Positions 1-5,718 of a stretch of 6,915 nucleotides of DNA are shown piece after piece. The position numbers were made by a program, and so were the translations under genes. This DNA comes from Candidatus Moranbacteria bacterium CG_4_8_14_3_um_filter_41_13 (lineage in GTDB: Bacteria > Patescibacteriota > Minisyncoccia > Moranbacterales > UBA1568), in contig PFHN01000029.1 in the NCBI GenBank assembly GCA_002782305.1, positions 1-6,915 of the forward strand, in the 5' to 3' direction. Every line of letters begins with the position of its first letter. Position 1 is the stretch's first letter. Under the pieces are notes generated by a model that did no database searches, was not told where the DNA came from, and saw nothing but the letters and a program-made list of their open reading frames with translations.

Positions 1-21
1 TTTTTCCTGCAAACAAATCGG
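1..21 (-). other. Start of spacer downstream of ftsA
   Basis: These 21 bases follow the ftsA TAA stop on the minus strand. They contain AGGA (positions 5-8 read on the minus strand) with an A-rich run after it. This could be the ribosome binding site of the next gene, likely ftsZ by family synteny, but its start codon is not in the window. Confidence 0.3.
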
Positions 22-1275
22 TTATGGCAAGAATTGCTTCAGCCATTTTCTGATCTTTTCTAGTATACCATATACGCTGGATGGAAGTATACCCCCTCCT
101 TTACCAGAGCTATAGCTCAGTGTAGAATTTGTTTGAGCTAAGAGAAGAAGTCCGACAACCGTCGAGAATGGTGGCGTATCCACCTGATCAAGCATTCCTC
201 CGAGTGGTTTCGGATATCCTATTTGCGAAGGAAGACGCAATACTCTTTTTGCTAAATCGATAGAGCCAGGAAGAAGCGATCCTCCTCCAGAAAGTACAAC
301 GCCACCAGGGAGCAATCCTTCACGATGAATTTTCTTGAGTTCTTCATTCACGAAAGAAAAAATTTCTTCGAGGCGTGCCTCTACAATCTCTGCCACATGT
401 TTTGTAGAAACATATACATCCTCCTGAGAATCAAACAAACTGAGATCAATTTCATCTTTTTTGTTAATTTCTTCAGGAAGTGCGCTCCCAAACTTTACCT
501 TCACTGCTTCAGCAACTTCGATAGAAGTACGAAGACCGATAGCAATATCATTGGTGATGTGACCGCTCCCGACAGGAAGAACAGCGAGATGAAGGAGGTC
601 TCCATCTTCAAAGACAGCAATCGATGTCGTGCTTCCACCGATATTGACCAGCACGGTACCAAGTTCTTTCTGACGGACTGATAATACCGATTCGGCGCAC
701 GCCAGCGGTTCAACTACGAAACTCTCTGCTGAGGTACCTGCTTGATCAAGACTCCGTGCAATGTTTTTCAAATAAGACGTACTGCCACTTATTACCAGAG
801 CATTCATCTCAAGGCGCACTCCTTTCATACCGACAGGATTTTTGATATCTTTCTGATCATCAAGTCGATAGTTCTTGGGAATCACGTGAATAATTTCACG
901 ATTGAGTGGCATCGTCAGTCTTGCTTGGACTTCTTCAAGTACGCGCGCCATATCATCTTCTACCACTTCGCCATCAGCACGACCTACTGCGATTACTCCC
1001 AGCGCATCCTGACACACGATATCGGTACCGCCCACACTCACCACAACACTCTCAGCTGCATGTCCTGCCATACGTTCTGCTTGTTCGAGAGCGCTGTTAC
1101 AACATTTTGCGACACTATCAGCATCTACTACAATTCCTCTTCGCATACCCAAAGAAGGCGTCGCTCCAACACCTATAACACGAAGTGGTTCTTCAGGAGA
1201 AACCTCCTGAGCAATGACGGTTCTCACTTCCGAGGAGCCGATATCGAGACCAACATAATAACGATCGCGCGACAT
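22..1275 (-). CDS. ftsA: Cell division protein FtsA
   Basis: FtsA is an actin-like ATPase that anchors FtsZ filaments to the inner face of the membrane and recruits the division machinery. The 417-residue length is normal for the family. Visible parts, in order: phosphate-1 loop GLDIGSSEVRTVI (about 9-21), the FtsA-specific 1C/SHS2 region (about 85-165), phosphate-2 NIGGSTTSIAVF (about 211-222), the PVGSGHITNDIAIGL helix region (about 234-248), and the adenosine motif VVLSGGGSLLPG (about 326-337). A glycine/serine linker then leads to a C-terminal amphipathic helix (about 401-416, alternating hydrophobic and Lys/Arg), which is the expected membrane-targeting sequence. The ATG at 1273-1275 sits just before the first motif. 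No SD precedes it (the minus strand reads TTCTTCT before ATG). It has its own promoter in the 97-bp gap after dgkA. ftsZ commonly follows but would lie outside the window. Confidence 0.97.
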   Translation of the reverse strand: MSRDRYYVGLDIGSSEVRTVIAQEVSPEEPLRVIGVGATPSLGMRRGIVVDADSVAKCCNSALEQAERMAGHAAESVVVSVGGTDIVCQDALGVIAVGRADGEVVEDDMARVLEEVQARLTMPLNREIIHVIPKNYRLDDQKDIKNPVGMKGVRLEMNALVISGSTSYLKNIARSLDQAGTSAESFVVEPLACAESVLSVRQKELGTVLVNIGGSTTSIAVFEDGDLLHLAVLPVGSGHITNDIAIGLRTSIEVAEAVKVKFGSALPEEINKKDEIDLSLFDSQEDVYVSTKHVAEIVEARLEEIFSFVNEELKKIHREGLLPGGVVLSGGGSLLPGSIDLAKRVLRLPSQIGYPKPLGGMLDQVDTPPFSTVVGLLLLAQTNSTLSYSSGKGGGILPSSVYGILEKIRKWLKQFLP

Positions 1276-1331
1276 AGAAGAATAAAAAGAAAATAATGAG
1301 CTTTAATAAAAAATGGAGCTCCTTAATGTAT

Positions 1332-1360
1332 AGTATACCCTGAAAATTCCCAAACGTAAA
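1332..1360 (-). promoter_or_regulatory. Putative ftsA promoter
   Basis: On the minus strand a -35 TTTACG (1355-1360) and a -10 TATACT (1332-1337) are separated by exactly 17 bp. The -35 matches four of six consensus bases and the -10 five of six. It begins about 12 bp after the dgkA stop, and would start transcription near 1325, giving a leader of about 50 nt. No intrinsic terminator is visible between dgkA and ftsA, so read-through from dgkA may also supply ftsA. Confidence 0.55.
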
Positions 1361-1372
1361 ATAAACATACGC

Positions 1373-1735
1373 CTACAAATGGAAAGAGGTGAAGAAATAC
1401 GGCGAGAAAATAACGAGTCCAATCGCGATAGCAGAGAAAGTAGCAAGAAGGACTGCCCCAGCCATCACGTCTTTGATGACTCTTGCGTATGGATGAATCC
1501 TCGGTTTCAAGATATCCATCACACGTTCAAGAGCGGTATTCGCAAGTTCGAGAGTCAGTACCAATACAATAGAAAGAAGAAGAAGCGATCGCTCTGAGCC
1601 AGAAAGTGGGAAGAGGAACATCAAAAAAATCACAAAAACAGCAACGATGATTTCTATTTGAAAATTTTTCTCATTCCGCAAAGCAAAAAGAAGACCTTTT
1701 GTTGCATAGAAAAAACTGCGGGTAAATCTCTCCAT
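1373..1735 (-). CDS. dgkA: Diacylglycerol kinase-type integral membrane kinase (probable undecaprenol kinase)
   Basis: This is a 120-residue three-helix membrane kinase of the DgkA/UndPK family. In bacteria without an E. coli-type membrane-derived oligosaccharide cycle, these usually phosphorylate undecaprenol for cell-wall lipid carrier recycling. The N-terminal amphipathic segment SFFYATKGLLFALRNEKNFQIE (split here as SFFYATKGLLF / ALRNEKNFQIE, about 7-28) matches the family. The active-site motif LELANTALERVMD is at about 62-74, with Glu28 and Glu70 as likely metal/ATP ligands. KDVMAGAVLL (about 89-98) opens the third helix. Membrane helices are at about 26-44, 50-68 and 93-112. The ATG at 1733-1735 is chosen because the family starts here. 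An in-frame GTG at 1778-1780 would add 15 residues and overlap ybeY, with an SD-like AGAAGG touching it directly. No SD precedes the ATG. It lies 37 nt after ybeY in the yqeY-ybeY-dgkA unit. Choice of lipid substrate is inferred, not visible. Confidence 0.93.
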   Translation of the reverse strand: MERFTRSFFYATKGLLFALRNEKNFQIEIIVAVFVIFLMFLFPLSGSERSLLLLSIVLVLTLELANTALERVMDILKPRIHPYARVIKDVMAGAVLLATFSAIAIGLVIFSPYFFTSFHL

Positions 1736-1772
1736 AGGAAATATTTTTTTATTTTTATACTCAGCACACTTG

Positions 1773-2255
1773 TTATGCACCCTTCTCTATAGTATACTCT
1801 TTTTTTCCGGTCAGCACATCTGTCACCTGCTCCTGCAAGGTAAACATTTCTTCTTCATGATCAAAACCGATAAGATGAAGCACTCCGTGAGAGAAAATAT
1901 ACGTCATTTCACGCTCAAAAGTCACCTTATCCTCTTCGGATGCCTCCCGAATAAAATCTGGGCACAAAAAAATTTCCCCAAGGAAGATAGGTGATGTTGT
2001 TTCTCTCGCAAAGTCTTCTCTTTTTTCGTACTCCCCAAAAGAGAGCACATCGGTTACCTTGTTTATTCCTCTATAGTCTGCGTTCAGTTCTGCAATCTTT
2101 TCACGAGAAATACAGGTGACGCTTATATGTATTTCTATTTCGGCAGGAAAAGAAGAAGGAACAAAAGCCGTCAGAGTGCGGAGGGCAACAGTAGCGAAGA
2201 AATCTGGAGAGAAAGGCGCATCAACTTCGGCATCATAATCGAGGGCAATATGCAT
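1773..2255 (-). CDS. ybeY: Endoribonuclease / rRNA maturation factor YbeY
   Basis: YbeY is a zinc-dependent single-strand endoribonuclease involved in 16S rRNA 3' end maturation and ribosome quality control in the cytoplasm. The protein is 160 residues, usual for the family. It shows the conserved LNADYRGINKVTDVLSF block (about 57-73), LGEIFLC (about 92-98), and the zinc-binding HGVLHLIGFDH motif (about 123-133) with His123, His127 and His133 as ligands. The ATG at 2253-2255 is preferred. A TTG at 2280-2282 would extend it by nine residues and overlap yqeY by 20 nt. The chosen start is 7 nt after the yqeY stop, so translational coupling is likely; no good SD is present. A short palindrome covers the junction. 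The gene ends three codons inside the region where a longer dgkA start would lie. Confidence 0.96.
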   Translation of the reverse strand: MHIALDYDAEVDAPFSPDFFATVALRTLTAFVPSSFPAEIEIHISVTCISREKIAELNADYRGINKVTDVLSFGEYEKREDFARETTSPIFLGEIFLCPDFIREASEEDKVTFEREMTYIFSHGVLHLIGFDHEEEMFTLQEQVTDVLTGKKEYTIEKGA

Positions 2256-2268
2256 AAGAGTCTTATGC
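2252..2268. repeat. Perfect 8+8 bp inverted repeat at the yqeY/ybeY junction
   Basis: The forward strand reads GCATAAGA, a single G, then TCTTATGC. It covers both the yqeY stop codon (2263-2265) and the ybeY start codon (2253-2255). In the minus-strand mRNA it could fold as a 7-bp stem with a 3-nt loop, placing the ybeY AUG inside the 3' arm. Confidence 0.6.
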
Positions 2269-2715
2269 CAACAGCGAATCAACGACGCGTTTCACATCAT
2301 CACCAGAAGCATTTTTCCCTACCTGTTTCATCACAAGTCCCATCGCTTGACCCATTTGTGCTTTTGCAGTGATGCCGGCTTCGGCCAAGACAGATTGCAC
2401 CAGTGTATGAAGCTCTTCTTCTGCCATGGCTTGTGGCAAGTATGCAGAAAGAATATTCAGCTCTGCTTCTTCTTTCAATGCTAAATCCTCCCTTCCTCCG
2501 GTGCGATATTGCTCGATACTGTCTTTCCTTTGCTTCACCAAACGACGGATGACGTCTATCACCTCATCATCAGTGAACGCTTTCGGGTCTTTTCGTTTAT
2601 CGATAGCGACATTTTTGAGAGCACTCTGAAACAGACGAAGCGTATCTCTACGAAGCACATCACCTGCTTTCATTGATACAATAAGGTCTGCACCGAGGGT
2701 TTCATATAAAGCCAT
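2263..2715 (-). CDS. yqeY: GatB/YqeY domain protein
   Basis: This 150-residue protein matches the small stand-alone YqeY family, which is related to the C-terminal tRNA-binding region of the amidotransferase subunit GatB. Its exact role is not established; a tRNA-related helper role is suggested by the family only. Visible blocks are LRLFQSALKN (about 26-35), VIRRLVKQRKDSIEQY (about 55-70), EEAELNILSAYLPQAM (about 82-97) and the C-terminal MGQAMGLVMKQVGKNASG (about 121-138), the last typical of the family. The ATG at 2713-2715 gives the usual family length and is preceded by a weak GAAAAGAG. The reading frame stays open for 25 codons upstream, but this would read back through the promoter and has no family match. 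It is the first gene of the yqeY-ybeY-dgkA unit. Confidence 0.95.
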   Translation of the reverse strand: MALYETLGADLIVSMKAGDVLRRDTLRLFQSALKNVAIDKRKDPKAFTDDEVIDVIRRLVKQRKDSIEQYRTGGREDLALKEEAELNILSAYLPQAMAEEELHTLVQSVLAEAGITAKAQMGQAMGLVMKQVGKNASGDDVKRVVDSLLA

Positions 2716-2745
2716 ACTCTTTTCATTCAATAGAATTACGGCTTT

Positions 2746-2774
2746 ATTGTAGCACATTTTTCTTAAACTATCAA
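2746..2774 (-). promoter_or_regulatory. Strong sigma-70-type promoter for yqeY-ybeY-dgkA
   Basis: On the minus strand a -35 TTGATA (2769-2774) and a -10 TACAAT (2746-2751) are separated by 17 bp. Each hexamer matches five of six consensus bases, and a TGC directly upstream makes an extended -10. The expected start is near 2739, giving a leader of about 24 nt before the yqeY ATG. The -35 box overlaps the last bases of the rpsU terminator T-tract. This is the best promoter in the window. Confidence 0.8.
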
Positions 2775-2805
2775 AAAAAACCACCGACATACGCCAGTGG
2801 TTTTT
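2773..2805 (-). terminator. Intrinsic terminator of rpsU
   Basis: The minus-strand RNA folds into a continuous 13-bp stem (arms 2793-2805 and 2776-2788, with two G-U pairs) closed by a GUAU tetraloop (2789-2792). The 3' arm runs into a tract of eight U (2773-2780), five of which can pair with the A-rich 5' arm. It lies 14 nt after the rpsU stop. On the plus strand the same hairpin is followed by only five T, and no plus-strand gene ends here, so its real direction is minus. Confidence 0.88.
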
Positions 2806-2819
2806 CCCACAAAAAAAGT

Positions 2820-3068
2820 CTACATTTTCTTCTTGATGTCGCGCAGAGCATCTTCATCAAACTTACCAAGTTTCTTGAGACGATTGATTTCTTTACGAAT
2901 CTTGACTTTGTAGAGAGCTTCATCGCGTCGTTTCACACGGCTTTGCTCTTCGGCATGAAAACGCAGTTTGCGTACTTGACGGAGCACACCACTTTGTTGC
3001 ACACGACGTGAAAAACGTCGAATCAAACTTTCAGCTGTTTCCTTCTCTTTTTTTCTTACTTGAATCAT
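2820..3068 (-). CDS. rpsU: 30S ribosomal protein bS21
   Basis: bS21 binds the 30S platform near the 3' end of 16S rRNA, next to the anti-SD, and assists initiation. The protein is 82 residues and very basic. The N-terminal half, AESLIRRFSRRVQQSGVL (about 12-29), matches the family. The Arg/Lys-rich helix that follows (about 30-60) is typical, and the C-terminal extension (about 61-82) is slightly longer than in the 71-residue E. coli protein. The ATG at 3066-3068 is supported by a strong AAAGGGGGTC SD with 8 nt between its last G and the ATG. The gene stands apart from its neighbours: a 96-nt gap with a structured leader upstream, and a strong terminator downstream. Confidence 0.97.
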   Translation of the reverse strand: MIQVRKKEKETAESLIRRFSRRVQQSGVLRQVRKLRFHAEEQSRVKRRDEALYKVKIRKEINRLKKLGKFDEDALRDIKKKM

Positions 3069-3074
3069 ATAAAC

Positions 3075-3084
3075 GACCCCCTTT
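3075..3084 (-). promoter_or_regulatory. Strong ribosome binding site of rpsU
   Basis: The minus strand reads AAAGGGGGTC. AAGGGGGU can pair with the bacterial anti-SD along eight positions with one G-U pair, and spacing to the ATG is near ideal. Other genes here have no SD or a weak one, so this site stands out. Confidence 0.85.
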
Positions 3085-3088
3085 CTCT

Positions 3089-3145
3089 AGAATGATCTCT
3101 ATATGTGACCTATACTCCTATACGTCACACAACAGAAATCATTCT
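3089..3145 (-). ncRNA. Candidate structured rpsU leader (cis-regulatory stem-loop)
   Basis: Two nested inverted repeats sit in the rpsU leader. The inner arms (3104-3114 and 3119-3129) are 11 nt each with one mismatch around a 4-nt loop, which reads GGAG in the minus-strand RNA. The outer arms (3089-3096 and 3138-3145) are a perfect 8 bp. Between them is an internal loop of 7 and 8 nt. The element ends 4 nt before the SD. No T-tract follows, so it is not an intrinsic terminator. A DNA operator role for the inner repeat is an alternative. Regulatory function is inferred from position and structure only. Confidence 0.5.
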
Positions 3146-3163
3146 CTTTTACTTACTGTGTAT

Positions 3164-3169
3164 ATTATA
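3164..3169 (-). promoter_or_regulatory. Possible rpsU -10 element
   Basis: A perfect TATAAT on the minus strand overlaps the stop codon of the HIT gene. It would start transcription near 3157, so the RNA would include the whole leader stem-loop and give a leader of about 89 nt. No convincing -35 hexamer was found at 15-18 bp spacing, so rpsU may depend partly on read-through from the lepB-hisS-HIT unit. Confidence 0.35.
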
Positions 3170-3521
3170 CTGGATGAATATTTTCTGCGAGACGTGCCCC
3201 TCCAAGAAGATGGAGGTGGAGATGAGGAACCTCTTGTCCCCCATCTTTTCCTACACGAATGAGCAGTTTATACCCTTTTTCAGAAATATTCAAATCCTTC
3301 GCAATATTCCGTGCCACCCAAAACATTTTACCGATGATAGGACTATCTTCTTCTGACATCTGGGCGATACTTTGGATAGGCTTTTTTGGAATAATCAGGA
3401 CGTGCACAGGAGCAATCGGATGAATATCATAGAAAGCCAGCACTTCATCATCTTCATAGAGAAAATCTGTTTTGATTTCTTTACGAATAATTTTAAGAAA
3501 AATATTGTCCTGCATACGCAT
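3165..3521 (-). CDS. HIT-family (HINT/PKCI-like) nucleotide-binding hydrolase
   Basis: A 118-residue histidine-triad protein, a size typical of the HINT branch, which hydrolyses adenosine phosphoramidates and related AMP-linked compounds in the cytoplasm. The N-terminal block FLYEDDEVLAFYDIHPIAPVHVLIIPK (read as FLYEDDEVLAFYDI, about 20-33, then HPIAPVHVLIIPK, about 34-46) is the family core. The triad VPHLHLHLLGG is at about 98-108, with His100, His102 and His104; the middle one is expected to be the nucleophile. The N-terminal zinc cysteines found in some bacterial homologues are absent (DNIFLKII in that place). Two ATGs are possible, at 3519-3521 and 3513-3515; an AGG lies near the first. 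It starts 9 nt after the hisS stop, so it is probably co-transcribed with hisS. This pairing suggests, but does not show, a role in clearing aminoacyl-AMP-type by-products. Confidence 0.93.
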   Translation of the reverse strand: MRMQDNIFLKIIRKEIKTDFLYEDDEVLAFYDIHPIAPVHVLIIPKKPIQSIAQMSEEDSPIIGKMFWVARNIAKDLNISEKGYKLLIRVGKDGGQEVPHLHLHLLGGARLAENIHPV

Positions 3522-3530
3522 ATAAACCTA

Positions 3531-4979
3531 TTAATCCTTTTTTTCATCCTCATTTTCAGAAGTCCGAGCAATATTTACTTCTTTAATCTTCAGCTCCTGA
3601 TTCGTGTGCAGAATCTTCTTCACCGCTTCAACAAGTCTCGAATGAATAACCGTTTCTTGTGTACCAGATACCATATCTTTCACAATCGCCGTATCATCAA
3701 GTGCTTCCTTCTGTCCGATGATGATTGTGACTTCTGCACCCATACGATTGGACACACGCATTTGTGATTTCAAGCTCCCTCGTCCGAAACTCTCTGCAAT
3801 AAGAATACCATTCTTCTCTAATTCTGAGAAAAGTTTCAAGCTTTTTTTCTTCGCCATTTCCCCAAGCTGTGCCAGAAAAACACGCGCCCTCGGTTCCTGA
3901 TATGGTTTCACCTGTGTGCGCTTCATTTCGAGAATTACTCTGTCGATACCAAGAGCGAAACCAATCGCTGGTGTCGCTTCTCCACCCATCATCTGCACCA
4001 GTCTGTCATAACGACCACCACCACCGAGTGAGTATTTCTTACCATCTTTGTCTCCAGACCAGATTTCAAAAACCGTTTTCGTATAATAGTCGAGTCCTCG
4101 TACGAGGCGAGTATTGATGACATACGGAAGTTCAAGCTCATCAAGATATTCAAGAAGATGTTTGAAATGACTCCGTGATTCTTCGTCAAGATAATCAATG
4201 GATTGTGGTGCCTGAGCAGTAAGCTGGATACATTTGTCTTCCTTACAATCAAGAATTCTCATCGGATTGGTCGAAAGCCTCTCACGACAATTCTGACAGA
4301 GCTTACTTCGCTGTGCCTCCAAGTAACGTACCAATGCCTTACTGTATTCTTTGCGTGATTCTGGTACGCCGATGCTATTGATCTGAAACTCGATATTTTT
4401 GAGTCCCAGTTGTTGCACGACGCGGTACGCCAGCTGAATGGTTTGTGCATCAAGTATGGCATCATCTTCACCATAAAGTTCGAAGTTTCCTTGCCAAAAT
4501 TCTCTATAGCGACCTTCCTGAGGACGATCATAACGATAGACTGGCCCCAAAGAAAAGAGCTTCACTGGCTTGGGCAGAATACCCATACCATGCTCAATAT
4601 AGGCACGAGCAATACCCGCAGTGAACTCCGGACGCAGAGCCACTTTGTCGCCACCACGCGTCGTGAAGGTATACATTTCCTTATCAACGATATCTGTAGA
4701 AGTACCTATCAAACGCGTGAAAAGATTCTCATATTCTACGAGCGGAGTATCGATGCGTTGAAAACCATATTCTTGCGAAGAGTGTGCAAGCACTCTCCTG
4801 ACACGTTCCCAATACGGCTGATCTTCGGGTAAAATATCTCGCATACCACGAAGCGACCGAGGGATTATTTTTTCTTCTGCTTTTGGAGACTTCTTCACAG
4901 AAATCTTCACAACTCCTTTTTTCTTCTCTTCCTTCTTCGTACTACGATCTTTACTGACCGAAACTTTTTTCTGAACCAT
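3531..4979 (-). CDS. hisS: Histidyl-tRNA synthetase
   Basis: This class II enzyme charges tRNA-His with histidine. From the ATG at 4977-4979 the protein is 482 residues, longer than usual because of about 40 extra N-terminal residues rich in lysine. The catalytic core then begins with LRGMRDILPED (about 43-53). Motif 2 includes ALRPEFTAGIARAYIEHGM (about 114-132) and VYRYDRPQEGRYREF (about 147-161). A four-cysteine insertion (Cys228, 231, 245, 250) looks able to bind zinc. The histidine-specific LVRGLDYYTKTVFEI is at about 292-306 and motif 3 AIGFALGIDRV at about 338-348. The anticodon-binding domain covers about 365-458, followed by a charged tail. No SD precedes the ATG. An SD-like AAAGGAG inside the gene (4913-4919) lies 2 nt before an in-frame GTG (4908-4910), so a shorter protein cannot be excluded. 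It follows lepB by 26 nt. Confidence 0.98.
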   Translation of the reverse strand: MVQKKVSVSKDRSTKKEEKKKGVVKISVKKSPKAEEKIIPRSLRGMRDILPEDQPYWERVRRVLAHSSQEYGFQRIDTPLVEYENLFTRLIGTSTDIVDKEMYTFTTRGGDKVALRPEFTAGIARAYIEHGMGILPKPVKLFSLGPVYRYDRPQEGRYREFWQGNFELYGEDDAILDAQTIQLAYRVVQQLGLKNIEFQINSIGVPESRKEYSKALVRYLEAQRSKLCQNCRERLSTNPMRILDCKEDKCIQLTAQAPQSIDYLDEESRSHFKHLLEYLDELELPYVINTRLVRGLDYYTKTVFEIWSGDKDGKKYSLGGGGRYDRLVQMMGGEATPAIGFALGIDRVILEMKRTQVKPYQEPRARVFLAQLGEMAKKKSLKLFSELEKNGILIAESFGRGSLKSQMRVSNRMGAEVTIIIGQKEALDDTAIVKDMVSGTQETVIHSRLVEAVKKILHTNQELKIKEVNIARTSENEDEKKD

Positions 4980-5005
4980 AACGGTGTGCAATTAAGAATG
5001 AGAAA

Positions 5006-5689
5006 TTAATAGAGTGTAAACACACTGGTTGGCCATGCTCTAAGAAGCACTCTGCCAATAATTTTATCTTTGTTCACTGGACCAAAAACACGAGAATCAT
5101 AACTATACATTCGGTTGTCCCCCATAACATAATATTCATCCTGTTTGATTTGTCTCTTTGGGGTGTCTTGAGTGAGAATATTTACTCCAATATACGCTTG
5201 TTCATTGAGAATGAAACCATCCGGATGCTCTGTATTGTATACATACACCTTCCCCTGTTTCACCTCTACTGATTCACCTGGCAGACCAATAATACGTTTG
5301 ATGAAAAATTGTTCTGGATTCTTTGGATAACGAAACACCACAACATCTTGGCGTTCGATAGATTTGAAAGGACGAATGACGATATCTTTACTCAGGAGAG
5401 TGAAATCTGTTTGCTTGTAACCAAATTCACTGACTACGAGGTACTGACCATCGTGGAAATTAGGATCCATACTCGAACCTTGGACAAAAAAAGGCTGGAA
5501 TAAAAAGACACGAACCGGTATAATGATAACGATAGCGAGAATAAAGACTTTGATCATTTCAAAGAGAAGACTCCCAAAGCCTAAATATTCAGCATCTTCT
5601 TGTTTTTTTTCTTGATGTGTATTCACAATAATACTTTTTAAAAAATGAGATATCTTTTCTTGAAAAATCAATGGAAAGAAAACACTCAT
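5006..5689 (-). CDS. lepB: Signal peptidase I
   Basis: This membrane protease removes signal peptides from exported proteins on the outer side of the cytoplasmic membrane. From the ATG at 5687-5689 it is 227 residues with one clear membrane helix (about 45-66). Catalytic boxes are all present: VQGSSMDPNFHDGQYLVV with nucleophile Ser73, DVVVFRYP (about 115-122), FIKRIIGLPGE with general base Lys131, and YVMGDNRMYSYDSRVFGP (about 187-204). The start is uncertain. No SD precedes the ATG, and a promoter-like -10 directly abuts it, so the transcript might begin inside this frame. A GTG at 5624-5626 (206 residues, still ahead of the membrane helix) or a TTG at 5669-5671 are alternatives. The gene is first in the lepB-hisS-HIT unit and diverges from the LCP gene. 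Confidence 0.96.
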   Translation of the reverse strand: MSVFFPLIFQEKISHFLKSIIVNTHQEKKQEDAEYLGFGSLLFEMIKVFILAIVIIIPVRVFLFQPFFVQGSSMDPNFHDGQYLVVSEFGYKQTDFTLLSKDIVIRPFKSIERQDVVVFRYPKNPEQFFIKRIIGLPGESVEVKQGKVYVYNTEHPDGFILNEQAYIGVNILTQDTPKRQIKQDEYYVMGDNRMYSYDSRVFGPVNKDKIIGRVLLRAWPTSVFTLY

Positions 5690-5718
5690 ATTGTAACAGA
5701 TTTTTAGCACTTTTGCAA
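5690..5718 (-). promoter_or_regulatory. Putative lepB-operon promoter
   Basis: On the minus strand a -35 TTGCAA (5713-5718) and a -10 TACAAT (5690-5695), with a TGT forming an extended -10, are separated by 17 bp. The -35 matches four of six consensus bases, the -10 five of six. The -10 ends directly at the candidate lepB ATG, so the expected start (about 5683) would fall downstream of that ATG. Confidence 0.5.

Noticed and set aside
742..1296. A 184-codon plus-strand open frame opposite ftsA
   Set aside because: It lies wholly antisense to a well-supported gene, has no recognisable motif, and its composition (many His, Tyr, Ser) is that of a shadow frame.
1315..1324. GGAGCTCC palindrome with AAGGAG on the minus strand before ftsA
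   Set aside because: The palindrome has no loop, so it cannot form a terminator stem, and AAGGAG is over 40 nt from the ftsA start with no nearby start codon.
1788..1797. TATACT on the minus strand upstream of dgkA as a dgkA promoter
   Set aside because: No -35 hexamer fits at 16-18 bp, and the bases code for the end of YbeY; dgkA is better explained by the yqeY promoter.
62..1797. Recurring GTATAC (63, 87, 1333, 1792, with two more in hisS and lepB) as a shared operator
   Set aside because: It is a 6-bp palindrome in AT-rich DNA, most copies are within coding sequence, and flanks are not conserved.
3089..3145. The rpsU leader stem-loop as an intrinsic terminator of the HIT gene
   Set aside because: Neither strand has a T-tract after the stem.
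4410..4832. A 140-codon plus-strand open frame opposite hisS
   Set aside because: It is antisense to the HisRS catalytic core, whose motifs are intact, and it shows no domain or start signal of its own.
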